This document shows positions 32,501 to 46,300 of a stretch of 64,000 bases of DNA, piece after piece. The stretch's first letter is position 1. Each line of letters starts with the position of its first letter. The notes beneath the pieces are model-generated. The model was given only the letters and a program-made list of their open reading frames with translations, searched no databases and had not been told where the DNA came from. The stretch comes from Bolinopsis microptera (taxonomy: Eukaryota > Ctenophora > Tentaculata > Lobata > Bolinopsidae), in contig NC_087074.1 of assembly GCF_026151205.1 (NCBI RefSeq), positions 6,200,001 to 6,264,000 on the forward strand, written 5' to 3'. The position numbers and the translations under genes were made by a program.

Positions 32501-34685
32501 GTACGTCACTAGTTCCCGTCCTCCTGGAGCTAAGTACGTCACTAGTTCCCGTCCTCCTGGAGCTAAGTACGTCACTAGTTCCCGTCCTCCTGAAGCTAAG
32601 TACGTCACTAGTTCCCGTCCTCCTGGAGCTAAGTACGTCACTAGTTTCCGTCCTCCTGAAGCTAAGTACGTCACTAGTTCCCGTCCTCCTGGAGCTAAGT
32701 ACGTCACTAGTTCCCGTCCTCCTGGAGCTAAGTACGTCACTAGTTCCCGTCCTCCTGGAGCTAAGTACGTCACTAGTTCCCGTCCTCCTGGAGCTAAGTA
32801 CGTCACCAGTTCCCGTCCTCCTGGAGCTAAGTACGTCACCAGTTCCCGTCCTCCTAAAGCTAAGTGCGTCACCAGTTCCCGTCCTCCTGAAGCTAAGGAC
32901 GTCACTAGTTCCCGTCCTCCTGAAGCTAAGTACGTCACTAGTTCCCGTCCTCCTGAAGCTAAGTACGTCACCAGTTCCCGTCCTCCTGGAGCTAAGTACG
33001 TCACCAGTTCCCGTCCTCCTAAAGCTAAGTACGTCACCAGTTCCCGTCCTCCTGGAGCTAAGTGCGTCACCAGTTCCCCTCCTCCTGAAGCTAAGTACGT
33101 CACCAGTTCCCGTCCTCCTGGAGCTAAGTACGTCACCAGTTCCCGTCCTCCTAAAGCTAAGTGCGTCACCAGTTCCCGTCCTCCTGAAGCTAAGGACGTC
33201 ACTAGTTCCCGTCCTCCTGAAGCTAAGTACGTCACTAGTTCCCGTCCTCCTGAAGCTAAGTACGTCACCAGTTCCCGTCCTCCTGAAGCTAAGTACGTCA
33301 CTAGTTCCCGTCCTCCTGAAGCTATAAAGTACGTCACCAGTTTCCGTCCTCCTGAAGCTAAGTACGTCACCAGTTTCCGTCCTCCTGAAGCTAAGTACGT
33401 CACTAGTTCCCGTCCTCCTGGAGCTAAGTACGTCACTAGTTCCCGTCCTCCTAAAGCTAAGTGCGTCACTAGTTCCCGTCCTCCTGAGGCTACAAAGTAC
33501 GTCACCAGTTCCCGTCCTCCTGGAGCTAAGTACGTCACTAGTTCCCGTCCTCCTGGAGCTAAGTACGTCACTAGTTCCCGTCCTCCTGAAGCTAAGTACG
33601 TCACTAGTTCCCCTCCTCCTGAAGCTAAGTACGTCACTAGTTCCCCTCCTCCTGAAGCTAAGTACGTCACTAGTTCCCCTCCTCCTGAAGCTAAGTACGT
33701 CACTAGTTTCCGTCCTCCTGAAGCTAAGTACGTCACCAGTTTCCGTCCTCCTGAAGCTAAGTACGTCACTAGTTCCCGTCCTCCTGGAGCTAAGTACGTC
33801 ACTAGTTCCCGTCCTCCTAAAGCTAAGTGCGTCACTAGTTCCCGTCCTCCTGAGGCTACAAAGTACGTCACCAGTTCCCGTCCTCCTGGAGCTAAGTACG
33901 TCACTAGTTCCCGTCCTCCTGGAGCTAAGTACGTCACTAGTTCCCGTCCTCCTGGAGCTAAGTACGTCACTAGTTCCCGTCCTCCTGAAGCTAAGTACGT
34001 CACTAGTTCCCCTCCTCCTGAAGCTAAGTACGTCACTAGTTCCCGTCCTCCTGAAGCTAAGTACGTCACTAGTTCCCGTCCTCCTGAAGCTAAGTACGTC
34101 ACTAGTTCCCCTCCTCCTGAAGCTAAGTACGTCACTAGTTCCCGTCCTCCTGAAGCTAAGTACGTCACTAGTTCCCGTCCTCCTGAAGCTAAGTACGTCA
34201 CTAGTTCCCCTCCTCCTGAAGCTAAGTACGTCACTAGTTCCCGTCCTCCTGAAGCTAAGTACGTCACTAGTTCCCGTCCTCCTGAAGCTAAGTACGTCAC
34301 TAGTTCCCCTCCTCCTGAAGCTAAGTACGTCACTAGTTCCCCTCCTCCTGAAGCTAAGTACGTCACTAGTTCCCGTCCTCCTGAAGCTAAGTACGTCACT
34401 AGTTCCCCTCCTCCTGAAGCTAAGTACGTCACTAGTTCCCGTCCTCCTGAAGCTAAGTACGTCACTAGTTCCCGTCCTCCTGAAGCTAAGTACGTCACTA
34501 GTTCCCGTCCTCCTGGAGCTAAGTACGTCACTAGTTCCCGTCCTCCTGAGGCTAAGTACGTCACCAGTTCCCGTCCTCCTGAGGCTAAGTACGTCACCAG
34601 TTCCCCTCCTCCTGAAGCTATAAAGTACGTCACCAGTTCCCGTCCTCCTGAAGCTATAAATCACGTCACCAGTTCCCCTCCTCCT
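29515..34685. repeat. 5.2-kb minisatellite of 33-bp units
   Basis: About 155 copies of a 33-bp unit (plus strand: GTCCTCCTGAAGCTAAGTAC then GTCACTAGTTCCC). Variants sit at fixed positions: GAAG/GGAG/AAAG, TAC/TGC/GAC, CACTA/CACCA/CTCTA, TTCCC/TTTCC and CCGTCC/CCCCTCC. There are occasional 36-bp units with an extra ATA or ACA. Blocks of variants recur in the same order, so there is higher-order repetition. Because 33 is a multiple of three, several frames stay open for over 1700 codons. The substitutions mostly change amino acids in each frame, so I read this as non-coding. Confidence 0.95.
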
Positions 34686-35957
34686 CAACTAATGACTCCG
34701 ACTCTTTCCGCTCCATCAACTGTAACATTGACGTCACTATCATAAATGTCACTATGATTAACGTACGTCTAGCAACAGCTTCACGCTAACGACCTACACT
34801 ATGACGTCATCTTGCAAATAACCACAAGGCTCTTTTATAAGAAATGTGTCGTGGAAAGATGATAGTGATGGAATTAACTTTGATTGAGCGGCTGGATGGT
34901 TGATTTGTTACAATTCCAGATCATTAGTATTCTCATATAGTTCCACGTGTCACGTGGTCAACTTTGTAACACGTGGTTCCCGACTCCCACGTGTTTTTCA
35001 CGAGCTAACTACGTCCAAGCCTCGTATTATCATATTATATTATTCGAATTCTTATTCACAACGCATACCAAATCGGACGATTTAAGACTGTCCGATCGTT
35101 TCAGAGGCTGTAGTTTCATAGCAGTATCGGTTCTCTCAGATTATGAATATAAAGGTACAAAACCGCACATTCATCTGAAAAACGAGGAATTTGGTAGGGG
35201 TCCTGTTAGGTAGGGCGGCCATCTGCTGCCCCACTGGCCACCGGTCAGGTGACCACGTGGGGAGCACGGGACGGACACGTGCGTAACACGTGGTCAGTGC
35301 AATGTTACGAGCCGAGAACAGCAAACAAGAAGAGATGTACCTGGGACCCCTCATTCCCGGCTGTGTGTAGTACTGCATGTGTTCGCGAGATGTTAACCAC
35401 CAAGTCTGAGGTTCTCGCCCCCGAGAACTTTGCGGAGGATTGGAGTTGTAAAACAGAGTTGCTCACTGAGTTGGAACAGAACGAGACGACGGGGTCCGCC
35501 GCAGAGAAAGGTACGAGATGCTCGGTAGAATCTGTTTGTAGCCCGCAAATTTCACGCTGTGCACGGTTCACCACACTCTGGTGTGTATTCTGACAACGTG
35601 TTATTGTCCTGCATCTGGTCACGGATTTATTAGGTTCTCAATAAAACTAATAATATTCCGGACGTTCCTGTCTTTTCAATCGTACTCGTAGATTTCTGAT
35701 TTCGTTTCTTCTATTTTTTTCAAAAATTTATTTTCCTTACACCGATTCGGTATTCTGATTTTGAACTTTTTAAAGCTTTGATGAGTTTGCTATTAGCATA
35801 CATTGGTCGCTAGCGTATAATACATTTGAGCGTTTGTTAGACTTCCCTCGAATAAAGAACCAGCTGTTTACCGCTGTGAGGTCTTTTCTATAATTTTTAT
35901 TTTTCAATCTTAATATAATACATGTCGTCGTTGTCTTTCGCTTGAGTAGCATTTGTA
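34686..35957. promoter_or_regulatory. Non-coding stretch with seven CACGTG E-boxes
   Basis: CACGTG at 34944, 34951, 34970, 34988, 35254, 35276 and 35287. CACGTG is the core for Myc/USF/MITF-type factors. ORFs of about 100 codons overlap on both strands at 35136-35622, but neither has clear coding character. This may be a CpG-richer promoter-like region; the gene it would serve is unclear. Confidence 0.35.
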
Positions 35958-36383
35958 CAGCCACAGCCGCAACCACAGCCGCAACCGCAACCGCAGCCAC
36001 AGCCACAGCCACAGCCACAGCCACAGCCACAGCCACAGCCACAGCCACAGCCACAGCCACAGCCACAGCCACAGCCACAGCCACAGCCACAGCCACAGCC
36101 ACAGCCACAGCCACAGCCACAGCCACAGCCACAGCCACAGCCACAGCCACAGCCACAGCCACAGCCACAGCCACAGCCACAGCCACAGCCACAGCCACAG
36201 CCACAGCCACAGCCACAGCCACAGCCACAGCCACAGCCACAGCCACAGCCACAGCCACAGCCACAGCCACAGCCACAGCCACAGCCACAGCCACAGCCAC
36301 AGCCACAGCCACAGCCACAGCCACAGCCACAGCCACAGCCACAGCCACAGCCACAGCCACAGCCACAGCCACAGCCACAGCCA
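35958..36383. repeat. (CCACAG)n microsatellite
   Basis: About 70 units of CCACAG, the first few degenerate (CCGCAA). All frames are open; the poly-(AT), poly-(SH) and poly-(LW) ORFs are artefacts. Confidence 0.97.
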
Positions 36384-38460
36384 AAATACCAACAATTGAT
36401 TTGACAATTCGGGTTATTAGAATCAATTTTGGTTTGGAATTTTGTGGGGGTTTATACCTAATAGTCCCGAACCCATAAATTATGGGCCATAACACAGACC
36501 AAAATCGTGGAACGCTTAACCAGAACTCTCAGAGCCATGGATTACAGGTTTTTCGTAAACGACCCTTCCTCATAGAAGAAGTCACACTTCACAGGAGGCT
36601 CTTCCAGCAGGATTAGTGTCCGTTGATTGCCACTGAATCACCGAATGACTTTTTTCCAAGGACCGCAATCGAATGCGGAAATAAATGGCTGGCCTGAAGT
36701 GAGCCTTATTCGTTACCTGGGGACCTCAGGCTATTATGTTCATAATAGAGATTAGGCGGAATAGAGATTAGGCGGAATGACAGGCTGAGCGCGGCCCAGT
36801 AACTTATTCGTAGCGGTAATTATGAATGAGGAAACTGATAAGCTGCCTGTCACTGTATGCTCAATTACTGAATAAGATGACAGTGCAAACTACAATCAAT
36901 AGCAAGGCAGGTAACTAGGAAGCACAAGGGGTTCAGGTTGAGTGGAACGCGCAAGAATGTGCTGTTTACTTTACCAGGGACCGTGGTCAGAGATCATGCA
37001 GCAGTCGTATTGTTTACGGGATTTCTTGGCATAGTCACACTCCTCTTCAGGTCTACTGGCAGGAATGTAAAGTTAGAAACTGATACGCTACTTACACCAG
37101 CTCCTCACTGGCTCTCCTAGTCACGTGAGAGCTCCCTGATTGGCGGAGGCGCCCACGTGCACAGTCCCACCGACTTATCAGCATCATGCACCCCCGACAC
37201 CAAGTAACGTGACCTTAGTTTTAGAGCAATATTCTTATATCGCAAACCGAGTTATTGCTAAATTCATTTTTATTTTGCTTCGCCCCCTAACTAATGTCAG
37301 GTAAATAGATTACATAAAGTTGGCGTTTTCATTACTCAGTATTTTAAAGTAGCTACCACTCTCGTTTTACGCGATCCAGCGCTAACTGTAGTTCGTTACC
37401 GTTCCTTTTTTAAAACTTGACAACGGCTCTTTTTAGATATTACCCTTCAGGCTTACTTTGCATAGTTCTGTCTTGACTTTCGGGAGTGGTCATACTCACA
37501 AAAGTGTACGTTTTGGTAACGCTCAATCCGTATCCTTGGTGACGCAAATAAAGTCACCTTGGTGATTTGTGCATTAAGTAATCTTGGTGATTTGAATTAA
37601 GTGATCTTGGTGGCGTGTATTGAGTTACCTTGGTGACGTACATTGAGTTGCCTTGGTGACGTACATTGAGTTGCCTTGGTGAAGTACATTGAGTTACCTC
37701 GGTGACGTACATTGAGTTACCTTGGTGACGTACATTGAGTTACCTCGGTGACGTATATTGAGTTACCTTGGTGACGTGATTGAGTTACCTAGATTAAGTA
37801 AACAAAATTATACTTTGGTTTAACAGATAGTTCGTAAAGTACACTCAGTAATCTTGGACGCAAACTCCCGAGCCAGAAGGACGATATCAGAGATGTAATT
37901 TTGATTATTGCCGAAGAACCGTACGGAAGGATTCTGTCCGAAGGCACGCCATTCTTTATAACTCTAATTTTTACACACCATTTCAATTCCCTCTAATTTC
38001 TCGACTTTCTTCAGCCTGCAACTATTCAACTGTCCTCAATGATGTTTCAGTTTTCTGAATGTTAAGCTTTTTCTGGGTCTTCTGTTTTCTGGATCTGCAT
38101 CTGTAGCACCATTAAAAGTTTGAAAAACATTCCATATCGGCTATAATAATTGTAGTGACTGATTTTTAAGCTTCCCTCCCGTCCACCACTGACATAAAGT
38201 TTACTAATGAAGGGTGAACTCTGTGTTCTGTAAAACTGTTCATTATGTATCACACTACTGCACAGCCAGCATGATTTTGTCAGAGATTAATTCTTAAATT
38301 GATGACTCATTCAGCTCGATCTTATGAAGTTATGAGTGGTTAATACTTATTATCCACTTTTGTTGGTGATGAACCTCCAACCTGCACCGCTAGCTGGTGT
38401 TTTCAACACTGACACCAGGAACCTGTTCACGAGAGGACTATGAGCTGGTTTTGTTAAAGA
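36384..38460. other. No gene supported; about 23-bp repeat at 37530-37790
   Basis: Roughly ten copies of TTGAGTTACCTTGGTGACGT lie at 37530-37790. Elsewhere only short, unconvincing ORFs are seen. Confidence 0.5.
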
Positions 38461-38758
38461 TTATTTGCACACTGCATGTCCAGTGTTTGGATACACAGCA
38501 TCACTTGTTGGAGACAGAGGAAAAAGACAGCAGTTTACTACGTGGCCTGACATGAGTGTGGCATAAGTGTCAGGTTGAGGCAGGTAATCTGAGAGCAGCC
38601 TACAAAAGCACTCATCGACTCCGAGGGATTTCAGAGGAACTGTTTGCAGTCGCATGGTCTCCTGATCGGGCTGGTAAACTTTAAACCCCAATACAACCTG
38701 TCCACTCGTATCATCACTAGTCACCTGAATCTGGACTGAAGCTTCTGCCCCCGTGCAT
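38461..38758 (-). CDS. Probable terminal coding exon, unknown protein
   Basis: On the minus strand an acceptor CTAATCTAG at 38759 opens a frame of about 98 codons to TAA at 38461. It reads CTGAEASVQIQVTSDD, then GQVVLGFKVYQPDQETM and further DECFCRLLSDYLPQPD. Composition is balanced, with five or six cysteines, and looks like an extracellular domain tail, but I recognise no family. Upstream exons to the right were not found; they may be short or separated by the 39-kb region repeats. Confidence 0.35.
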
Positions 38759-40346
38759 CTAGATTAGGAAGAAAGTGTAACATTATCTGGTTTAATCGCT
38801 CACTATCAGGCAGCTGATTAGTGGACCATGCCCTTGTTGAGATTATTAATTGTAAGTATTTAGCAGCTTACCAGTACAATATATCTATCAGAGGCCTTGG
38901 AGAGCTATGAGCCCTGAACCAGGCCGATAAGTGTGGTGTGTAGCGAGTTAGGAAACTTATCACGTGACATGTTATAAACCAATCAGAGCGAGGAAATAGA
39001 GCACGTGGTCGGTAGTGAAGGGAAGGTGTCTGCCCCTAACCACTGAGTCTAGATCGCAGACCCAGACTCCCCCAAGTATGGGCTGGTTCCATACCTTCCC
39101 TCATACTGTCGGTATATCGCTTACTTCTTGGCGAACACTTTCCTTACCCCTTCTCCGGTCCCTCTCCCCTTCACTTGTCGTCCTTGTGTCTTGTCTGCTG
39201 TTTCTGTGCCGTATATCCCTGACGTTGACAGTGTCATATCTTCACTAACTGAGCCCGCCCACAGGGGATTGCCGAGCGTCTAGGAATCACAACGACCACG
39301 CCAAAGGTAATTTAATTTCATTAATACAGTAATAGAGCCCTCTAACTCAATTAATCCTAAATTTCGAATAACAGGGGCACGAGCGTCCCGGAGTAGCGAT
39401 GCTCCTTCATAAAACAATACAATGTAATGTCCGGTCTGAGGAGCAGAGGTAAAATCCTTTACCAAAGCGATTGAGACAGAGTAACAATGCTGAGAGTTTT
39501 GTTTCGGTGTATTTAGAATCACGTTTTAAGGTAGACCCGGGGCCTGGAAGCTACCGGAAAGTTGGTTAATCCTGCTCGATGTCGGCAAGAATCAAACGAA
39601 ACAGTTCGGCATGTTTCTATTAGCACATTAGCGACTGGGGCTAGGAACAATGGTCGCTCTGCTAAGGACCGCCTATTGAGTGATAAGTATCACCGACAAT
39701 ACCAGTAACCCTAGCCTCCCAAGCCCTCCGAGATAAGACACCGTGAAACTGTTGCCCTAGCTCAATCGCTCAATCACGTGATATCGCCGAACTCTCCTAT
39801 TTGCTGATTACCGGCACGTGACGTCAACACCGCGTGCCGATTGGCTGATTAGAGCAGGCAATGCTGACTCTTAGTCACGGTCCATTGAACGGCACCAGCC
39901 AATATTATGTGTCATTTGAGATTGTAAATGTCTTACACGTTCGAAATTGAGTATAATTATTATTATGTTCCATCTGCGGTGTAGCGAAATGTTCGACTCC
40001 CCTCGCTAATTTGGATGCTGGGTAGGGTTTGATTAGAAAATTCTATTTGTACGTGCAAAATTTTAAACTTAAGATTTTTGCTGCTTAAACTTTCTCCCGA
40101 TATTAAGCTAAATTCTAGCTATGTTCTCCGGTTTATTTTGTTTTTACTTGACGTAGCCTTATCTTACCTGCGGCTGTAGGAACCGACAAGATATCGGGTG
40201 ACGACCAATTTTGTCCTTGTCGGGCCCGGAAATGTTTTTGGTTAGGTTATTTCCGGGGGAAGTAAGCATGAACCTGCCACACAGTTTCCAAACCGCCATT
40301 GAAGTTGGCTCTTATAGTTCTCTTTTCAAAATCTTGCTGTTTCTAG
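38759..40346. other. Region upstream of the first recognised Pax exon
   Basis: Contains CACGTG-type sites (about 39003, 39776, 39814). It presumably includes the 5' end of the Pax gene, which I could not locate: no ATG exon ends in the phase needed by the acceptor at 40346. Confidence 0.4.
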
Positions 40347-43300
40347 TCATGATCAATTCGCAGATAATAGACGTATTGGAGTGAATCAACTAGGAGGTTC
40401 TTTTAAAAACGGACGACCCTTGCCGGAGGACATCAGAAAGAGAATCGTCGATCTGGCTCACTTCGGAGTTAGACCTTGTGATATCAGGTCAGTCTCCATA
40501 GTTAACAAGGTTACCATAGGTTACAAACCATAGAACCTTGTGATATCAGGTGACAGGTCAGTCTCCAAGATTACAAACCATAGAACCTTGTGATATCAGG
40601 TCAGTCTCCAAGGTTACAAACCATAGAACCTTGTGATATCAGGTGACAGGTCAGTCTCCAAGTTTACAAACCATAGAACCTTGTGATATCAGGTCAGTCT
40701 TCAAGTTTACAAACCATAGAACCTTGTGATATCAGGTCAGTCTCCAAGGTTACAAACCATAGAACCTTGTGATATCAGGTCAGTCTCCAAGGTTACAAAC
40801 CATAGAACCTTGTGATATCAGGTCAGTGTCCAAGGTTACAAACCATAGAACTTTGTGATATCAGGTCAGTCTCCAAGGTTACAAACCATAGAACCTTGTG
40901 ATATCAGGTCAGTCTCCAAGGTTACAAACCATAGAACCTTGTGATATCAGGTCAGTCTCCAAGGTTACAAACCATAGAACCTTGTGATATCAGGATTCAG
41001 GTCAGTCTCCAAGGTTACAAACCATAGAACCTTGTGATATCAGGTCAGTCTCCAAGGTTACAAACCATAGAACCTTGTGATATCAGGTCAGTCTCCAAAG
41101 TTACAAACCATAGAACCTTGTGATATCAGGTTAGTGTCCAAGGTTACAAACTATAGAACCTTGTGATATCAGGTCAGTCTCCAAGGTTACAAACCATAGA
41201 ACTTTGTGATATCATGTCAGTGTCCAAGATTAAAAACCATAGAACCTTGTGATATCAGGTCAGTCTCCAAGGTTACAAACCATAGAACCTTGTGATATCA
41301 GGTCAGTCTCCAAGGTTACAAACCATACAACTTTTCATTAAGTAAACCTTACCCCCCAAACATCAGGTTAAATCGTGCACCCTATATAATAAGTGATATT
41401 TTCGAACCATGTGCATTTATGATTCTCTTTCATCACCCTTCCACGGCTGCCAAGCACGGTTTTGCGGAGTTTGACTTTAACTGAAAGATTGTGTTATAAC
41501 GTCATAAAATTCTGCGAGACTTTCACAATGCACCAAACGTTAACAACGGTTCACTCGCGCGCGAGGTGCAACCAAATTCACTTGTCACTATCTTTCTTAT
41601 CTTTTTTCTTCGCTTCTTCTTAGTTCTTTCACCTTGACTCTAATCTCAAAATTAACAGTACTGTGCTTAAATTGTATCATGTCAAACTGTTATTGTGATG
41701 ACTTGTTCTCGTGGTAACTTATTATCGTGGTAACTTGTTGCCGTGGTAACTTGTTGTCGTGGTAACTTATTATTGTGGTAACTTGTTATCGTGGTAACTT
41801 GTTATTGTGGTATCTTGTTGTCGTGATAACTTGTTGTCGTGATAACTTGCTGTCATGGTAACTTTTTGTTATTGAAACTTGTCGTTATAGTAATTTATTC
41901 TCGTGGTAATTTGATATTATAGCTTTTTAGTAACTACTTATATCCCACAGTCGACAGTTAAGAGTGAGTCACGGTTGTGTTAGCAAGATTCTCGGCCGGT
42001 ACTCAGACACAGGTAAAACTTTAAGAATAACTATTCCGTGACACAGAAACGTTTTTCCAATTATTCACTGCAGTAAAAATTAATATATAAGTTGAGAACA
42101 GTGACGCTCTCCGCTCTGGATGTATCTATCCTTATTGTCCAACATTGAATCATTTCGCCCGAACCTCAAACAATTCACCATTTTACTCTTGAATTGAATG
42201 AAATTCAAATTAAGTGAGTTACAGAGCCTGATGTTCCCAACTTCGCCACTGAGAAGCGCCCTACATTTTACCTCTTTATTGGATTTTAATCAAGAAAACC
42301 TGATTTTGATCCCCTCTAATCGAATAATGTTACTTGGCGCACAGAGATTGCCGAGTTGTAATTGAGAGAGTGCAGACCACTGCTCCACTACTTTGAAAAT
42401 CAACAGTGGAATAAACCCTCAGTAATTGAGTTTAGACTTAATAGGATGGCCGAAATCACGTCCGCTCAAGTATTGAATTATCCGAGCAGAACCAAACAAT
42501 ATTTAATCGTATCCCAACATAAAAAGTTTAATGATGAAAAACAGGTTTTGGAGGCAGTCATGAGTTAATTTTGGGGGATGGGATATAACCTGATTAGATG
42601 TGGCCGAAAATGTCGTTAAAATAATCTTCACTTCAGGGTCCATACTCCCAGGGAACATTGGAGGGAGCAAACCCAAAGTGGCAACTCCAGAAGTAGTGGC
42701 CATTATCAGGTGACATTTAGTTGTCATGGCGACTAATTACTAATTAGTTGTCATGTTGACTGACTAGTTGTCATGTTGACTAATTAGCTGTCATGGTGAC
42801 TAAGTACTGGTTATTTGTATGTTAATTATTTGTCATGGTATAAGTAATTGTCATTGTAATATTTTTATTCATAAAATTATTGGAAAATAGATCTTGAAAA
42901 CTCTTCTGAATGTAATAATTTCCAACATTACTAAGTAATTAGTCATTATAGTAACCCCTAGTAACCATAGTAACCCCCTCAGTGAGTACAAGAGAAGGAA
43001 CCCGAGTATGTTTGCTTGGGAGATAAGGGACCGATTGCTTATGGACGGTATGCCAGCCAACAAGGTGAGATAGTGTTTTTCGAGAGTGCACCGAATATGG
43101 TACACTAGGATGGTACACTATCTGAACCGGTACTTGATTATTCAACTATAGCCTGGATTATTGTCTAGCAGTTATAATATATTATGATAAAACTTTGTGA
43201 ACTTACTGAAATACTAAAAGACAAAGGTAAAGCAATGAGAAGTAAGTGCTAAATAGATTGTCACTTATTTGAGTGGGGAGGCGGTATCTTGGATTGTGAA

Positions 43301-46300
43301 ACCGGTTTGCGTGGTTCATGAGTCTTTGAGAACACCATATTTTAGAGCATTATTGGGTTTCAGCCCTTTGTTAACATCAACCAGATGTTAGTTATCATTC
43401 TAAAGAGGCCTGATTTAGTTAGCACAGGACCGGCATATTAGCAGACTATTTCCCCCGGCACGAGTATAGAGGGGATCGTTACGATTCTATTAAAACATGT
43501 CTTCGTGATACGACTGTAACACAAGGTATCTAGATACGCCCCTACAATCTACATGCTATAGAATTGGTAGTTTTTTAGAAATTGCCAGTCAGCCAATCAA
43601 AATACACAAAAAAATCAATCCTATCATTACCGGACCATTTTAATTGATTCTACACGGCCACAAATACGTTAAGTAAAGTAAGAGTTCCTAGCCTTTCGAG
43701 TAGAAATACCGCTAGATCTTCTGTTATTATTATCAGATATCTCAACCACCAATTCTGTATCGTTGTACTGTAGAATATAGACACTTCCCAATTTAACTTA
43801 GATTTCAGCGTATTTTCAGACCTATACCAGATTACATTATACTTTAGAGTATTAAAATATAGAGAGTATCTTACGACCAAGATACGACTTCAACATAGAT
43901 AGGACTGATCCTAGATACACCAACATTTGCAGATATGAATAATATTATTAATTTCTGCCTAGTGCGGCACAGGTATCCAATAGAGCAATAGTTCGATCTT
44001 ATCATGTTACAATTTACTATATTGATAATCGCAACATCTCGCCTCCCCAGAGCCCTATTAAATGGACACGTGAGAGGTGGTGATGTGGGGACCAGTGACT
44101 GAACCTGGCTCTGTCACGTGACATACCCTCCACCTATCACTCAGCTACCCTGGCCAAGGAATCACATGGAAAATTAGCAGCAAAAAGTGGGGGGCCACCT
44201 GGTCCAGGGGGGCTGGTGGGGAGGGAGGTTTCGGTCTGTTGGTGCACATCATCAGTATAAGAGAGGGGGACAAGAGGGGGATAAGAGAAGAGGGGGACAT
44301 TAACAGCTGCACTAACGACAACTCACTTCACCTGTCATGGGAACATATTATTATAATGTGTGCAGACAGAGTGAGGAACACGGCTACTAAACACATTGTC
44401 CACCAAGTAGAGCAAGTACCTAGTGACCATGTTCTGTAAACTGCTTTCAGTTCAATAGTGGCACCTGTCTGGACCTCTACAAATCGAGCACATTAACTTA
44501 ATAGTCGCCCCACCTGCACCCTACTCTATTGTTCACATTTCGGAGGAGGAGGAGTCCATTAAATATCATTTAAATTCGGTATACCTTATTGGAAGGGCAG
44601 TCCTTGAATTGGTCTTGACATTTGACAATGTACCGGTATTATAGACTTAGACATGTTGTTAAGGTGACTGGCCGGTTCGACGATAATATTTCTCTAAGAC
44701 GAGTAACAAGTCCCCAAAGATGTGTCTCTAGAATTTAACAATGTTTAAAGTTAGCCTGTCTACGAGAATCTTACAGAATCTTCTCAATCGGAGCTCAGGG
44801 CATTTCTAATTGCGAAGCTGGATTAGAGCTGCTACATCACCTAAGTTTTCCAACCAGTTTCTCCTAAAAGGGGTACAAATAATGTCCCACATTCCCGGCA
44901 GAAGGGTGAGAGATCGAATTCCCTGTAGATTAACAAGCCACTTGTATGTGGGGGAAGGAGCGCGATGTGGCAGGGCTATTCTACCTGATTAGATCAGTAT
45001 TACACCCGGTGAGGAGGGAGTGAGCCAGGTTCCCCTGCTCAGATGCCAGTACTACACGGACAGGGTCCTTATAACGCTTACTTCACTCTCAACCGCATAC
45101 CTCGCAATCAAACACAGCTTCTCAGTGCTGCACTTAGCACACAAAATTACAAAATTACTGTCGATTTTAAGTCATCCTAATTTGATTACAAGAATTGCCA
45201 TAATAATAGGCTAGGTATTGATTTTGTGTGTGAGTGAGTGGTGCAGGGCAACTCACGATAACAATGGATAGGGCCCCACAGATCAGCCCTGAGACTCCCA
45301 ACCAATTTACACCTAGTTTCACTTCAAGAAGTGGTCAGGGTATCACGTTTACCTGCCTCTTTAGTCTAGTCCCCGCATCATGCTTAGACCCGCCAATCGT
45401 TCATATCAATTTACACGGTTCTTCTGACAGGAAAACCCAGGGTTAAACAATACCTCCCTTCGTAAGTTGAGGACTTACAATCCGTCCTAATTTTAGATAT
45501 GATCTCGGAGCTCACAATTATAACTTCTCTTATGTGTTACATTTACTGGGAACGTGTCTACCGCAATAGAATTAGGAATGTCGAGCTAAAACAATTACGA
45601 TGAATTGCAAAGAAAAGTTTCATTTTCTTCTTCTACAAAATAAAAGATCACTAAAAGTAGTCGATACAACCATTTGAATCGAAGGGAGAAAATAGATAAG
45701 ACTATTGAGGGGAGGAAGTAGAGGCAAAGAATGTGGGGAGAAAGAGTTAAGGGGCGAGATAATGCTGAGCCAGCAAAAATATAGGACAAAGTAAACTTAG
45801 AAAACGAAAAATAACGTTCACCAAAATGACTTGTTGTGGAAAAAAAGGGAAAAAAAAGGCAAATTACAAATAAAAGAGAGAGGACTAGAGAAAGTGTACC
45901 GATGAGACGAAGAAGAGAACTAGAAGAAAGGAAAGTGAGGGTTGAGTAGGAGGTGTGAAGAGTTACTCCAATTTACTGGTGGTTTGGTTTTGTCAGTAAC
46001 AGGGCCCCTAAGTAGCTAGATACCCTCCCAGAATTACAATCACACTCGCCTCCCTCCCTAACAGGGCTTAGTGTCATTGATACGTCGTGTAGCTGACAAG
46101 TCTTCTCAATTAGCGTGGTTACCGACTAGTACCCTCCTTAGTTACCTCGCTCTCTCCTCCTCTCACCTTAACTCACCTCAATAACTATCCGCTGTATTGT
46201 TAAATTACTGTCTTTATTGTCCTACTAACTTTTAGAAAACTGCATTAAACAGCTTTATGAAAGACGTTAATCGGATGACAATTTACCGCTTAACTTTAAG

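Noticed and set aside
29474-34688. Two overlapping ORFs of 1719 and 1724 codons on the minus strand
   Set aside because: They read a 33-bp minisatellite; frames stay open because the unit lacks stops. Substitutions between units are mostly amino-acid changing in each frame.
35136-35622. Protein-coding gene in overlapping ORFs of 80-114 codons
   Set aside because: ORFs on both strands have similar length, and no splice partners or domain were recognised.
35770-36495. Poly-(AV), poly-(LW), poly-(AT) and poly-(SH) ORFs
   Set aside because: All are readings of the CCACAG hexamer microsatellite.
39015-39248. First coding exon of Pax
   Set aside because: Leucine/serine-rich reading with no donor giving the phase needed at 40347.
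40268-40382. ATG at 40268 as the Pax start
   Set aside because: It is in a different frame from the paired domain and reaches TGA just at GVNQ; no donor restores the frame.
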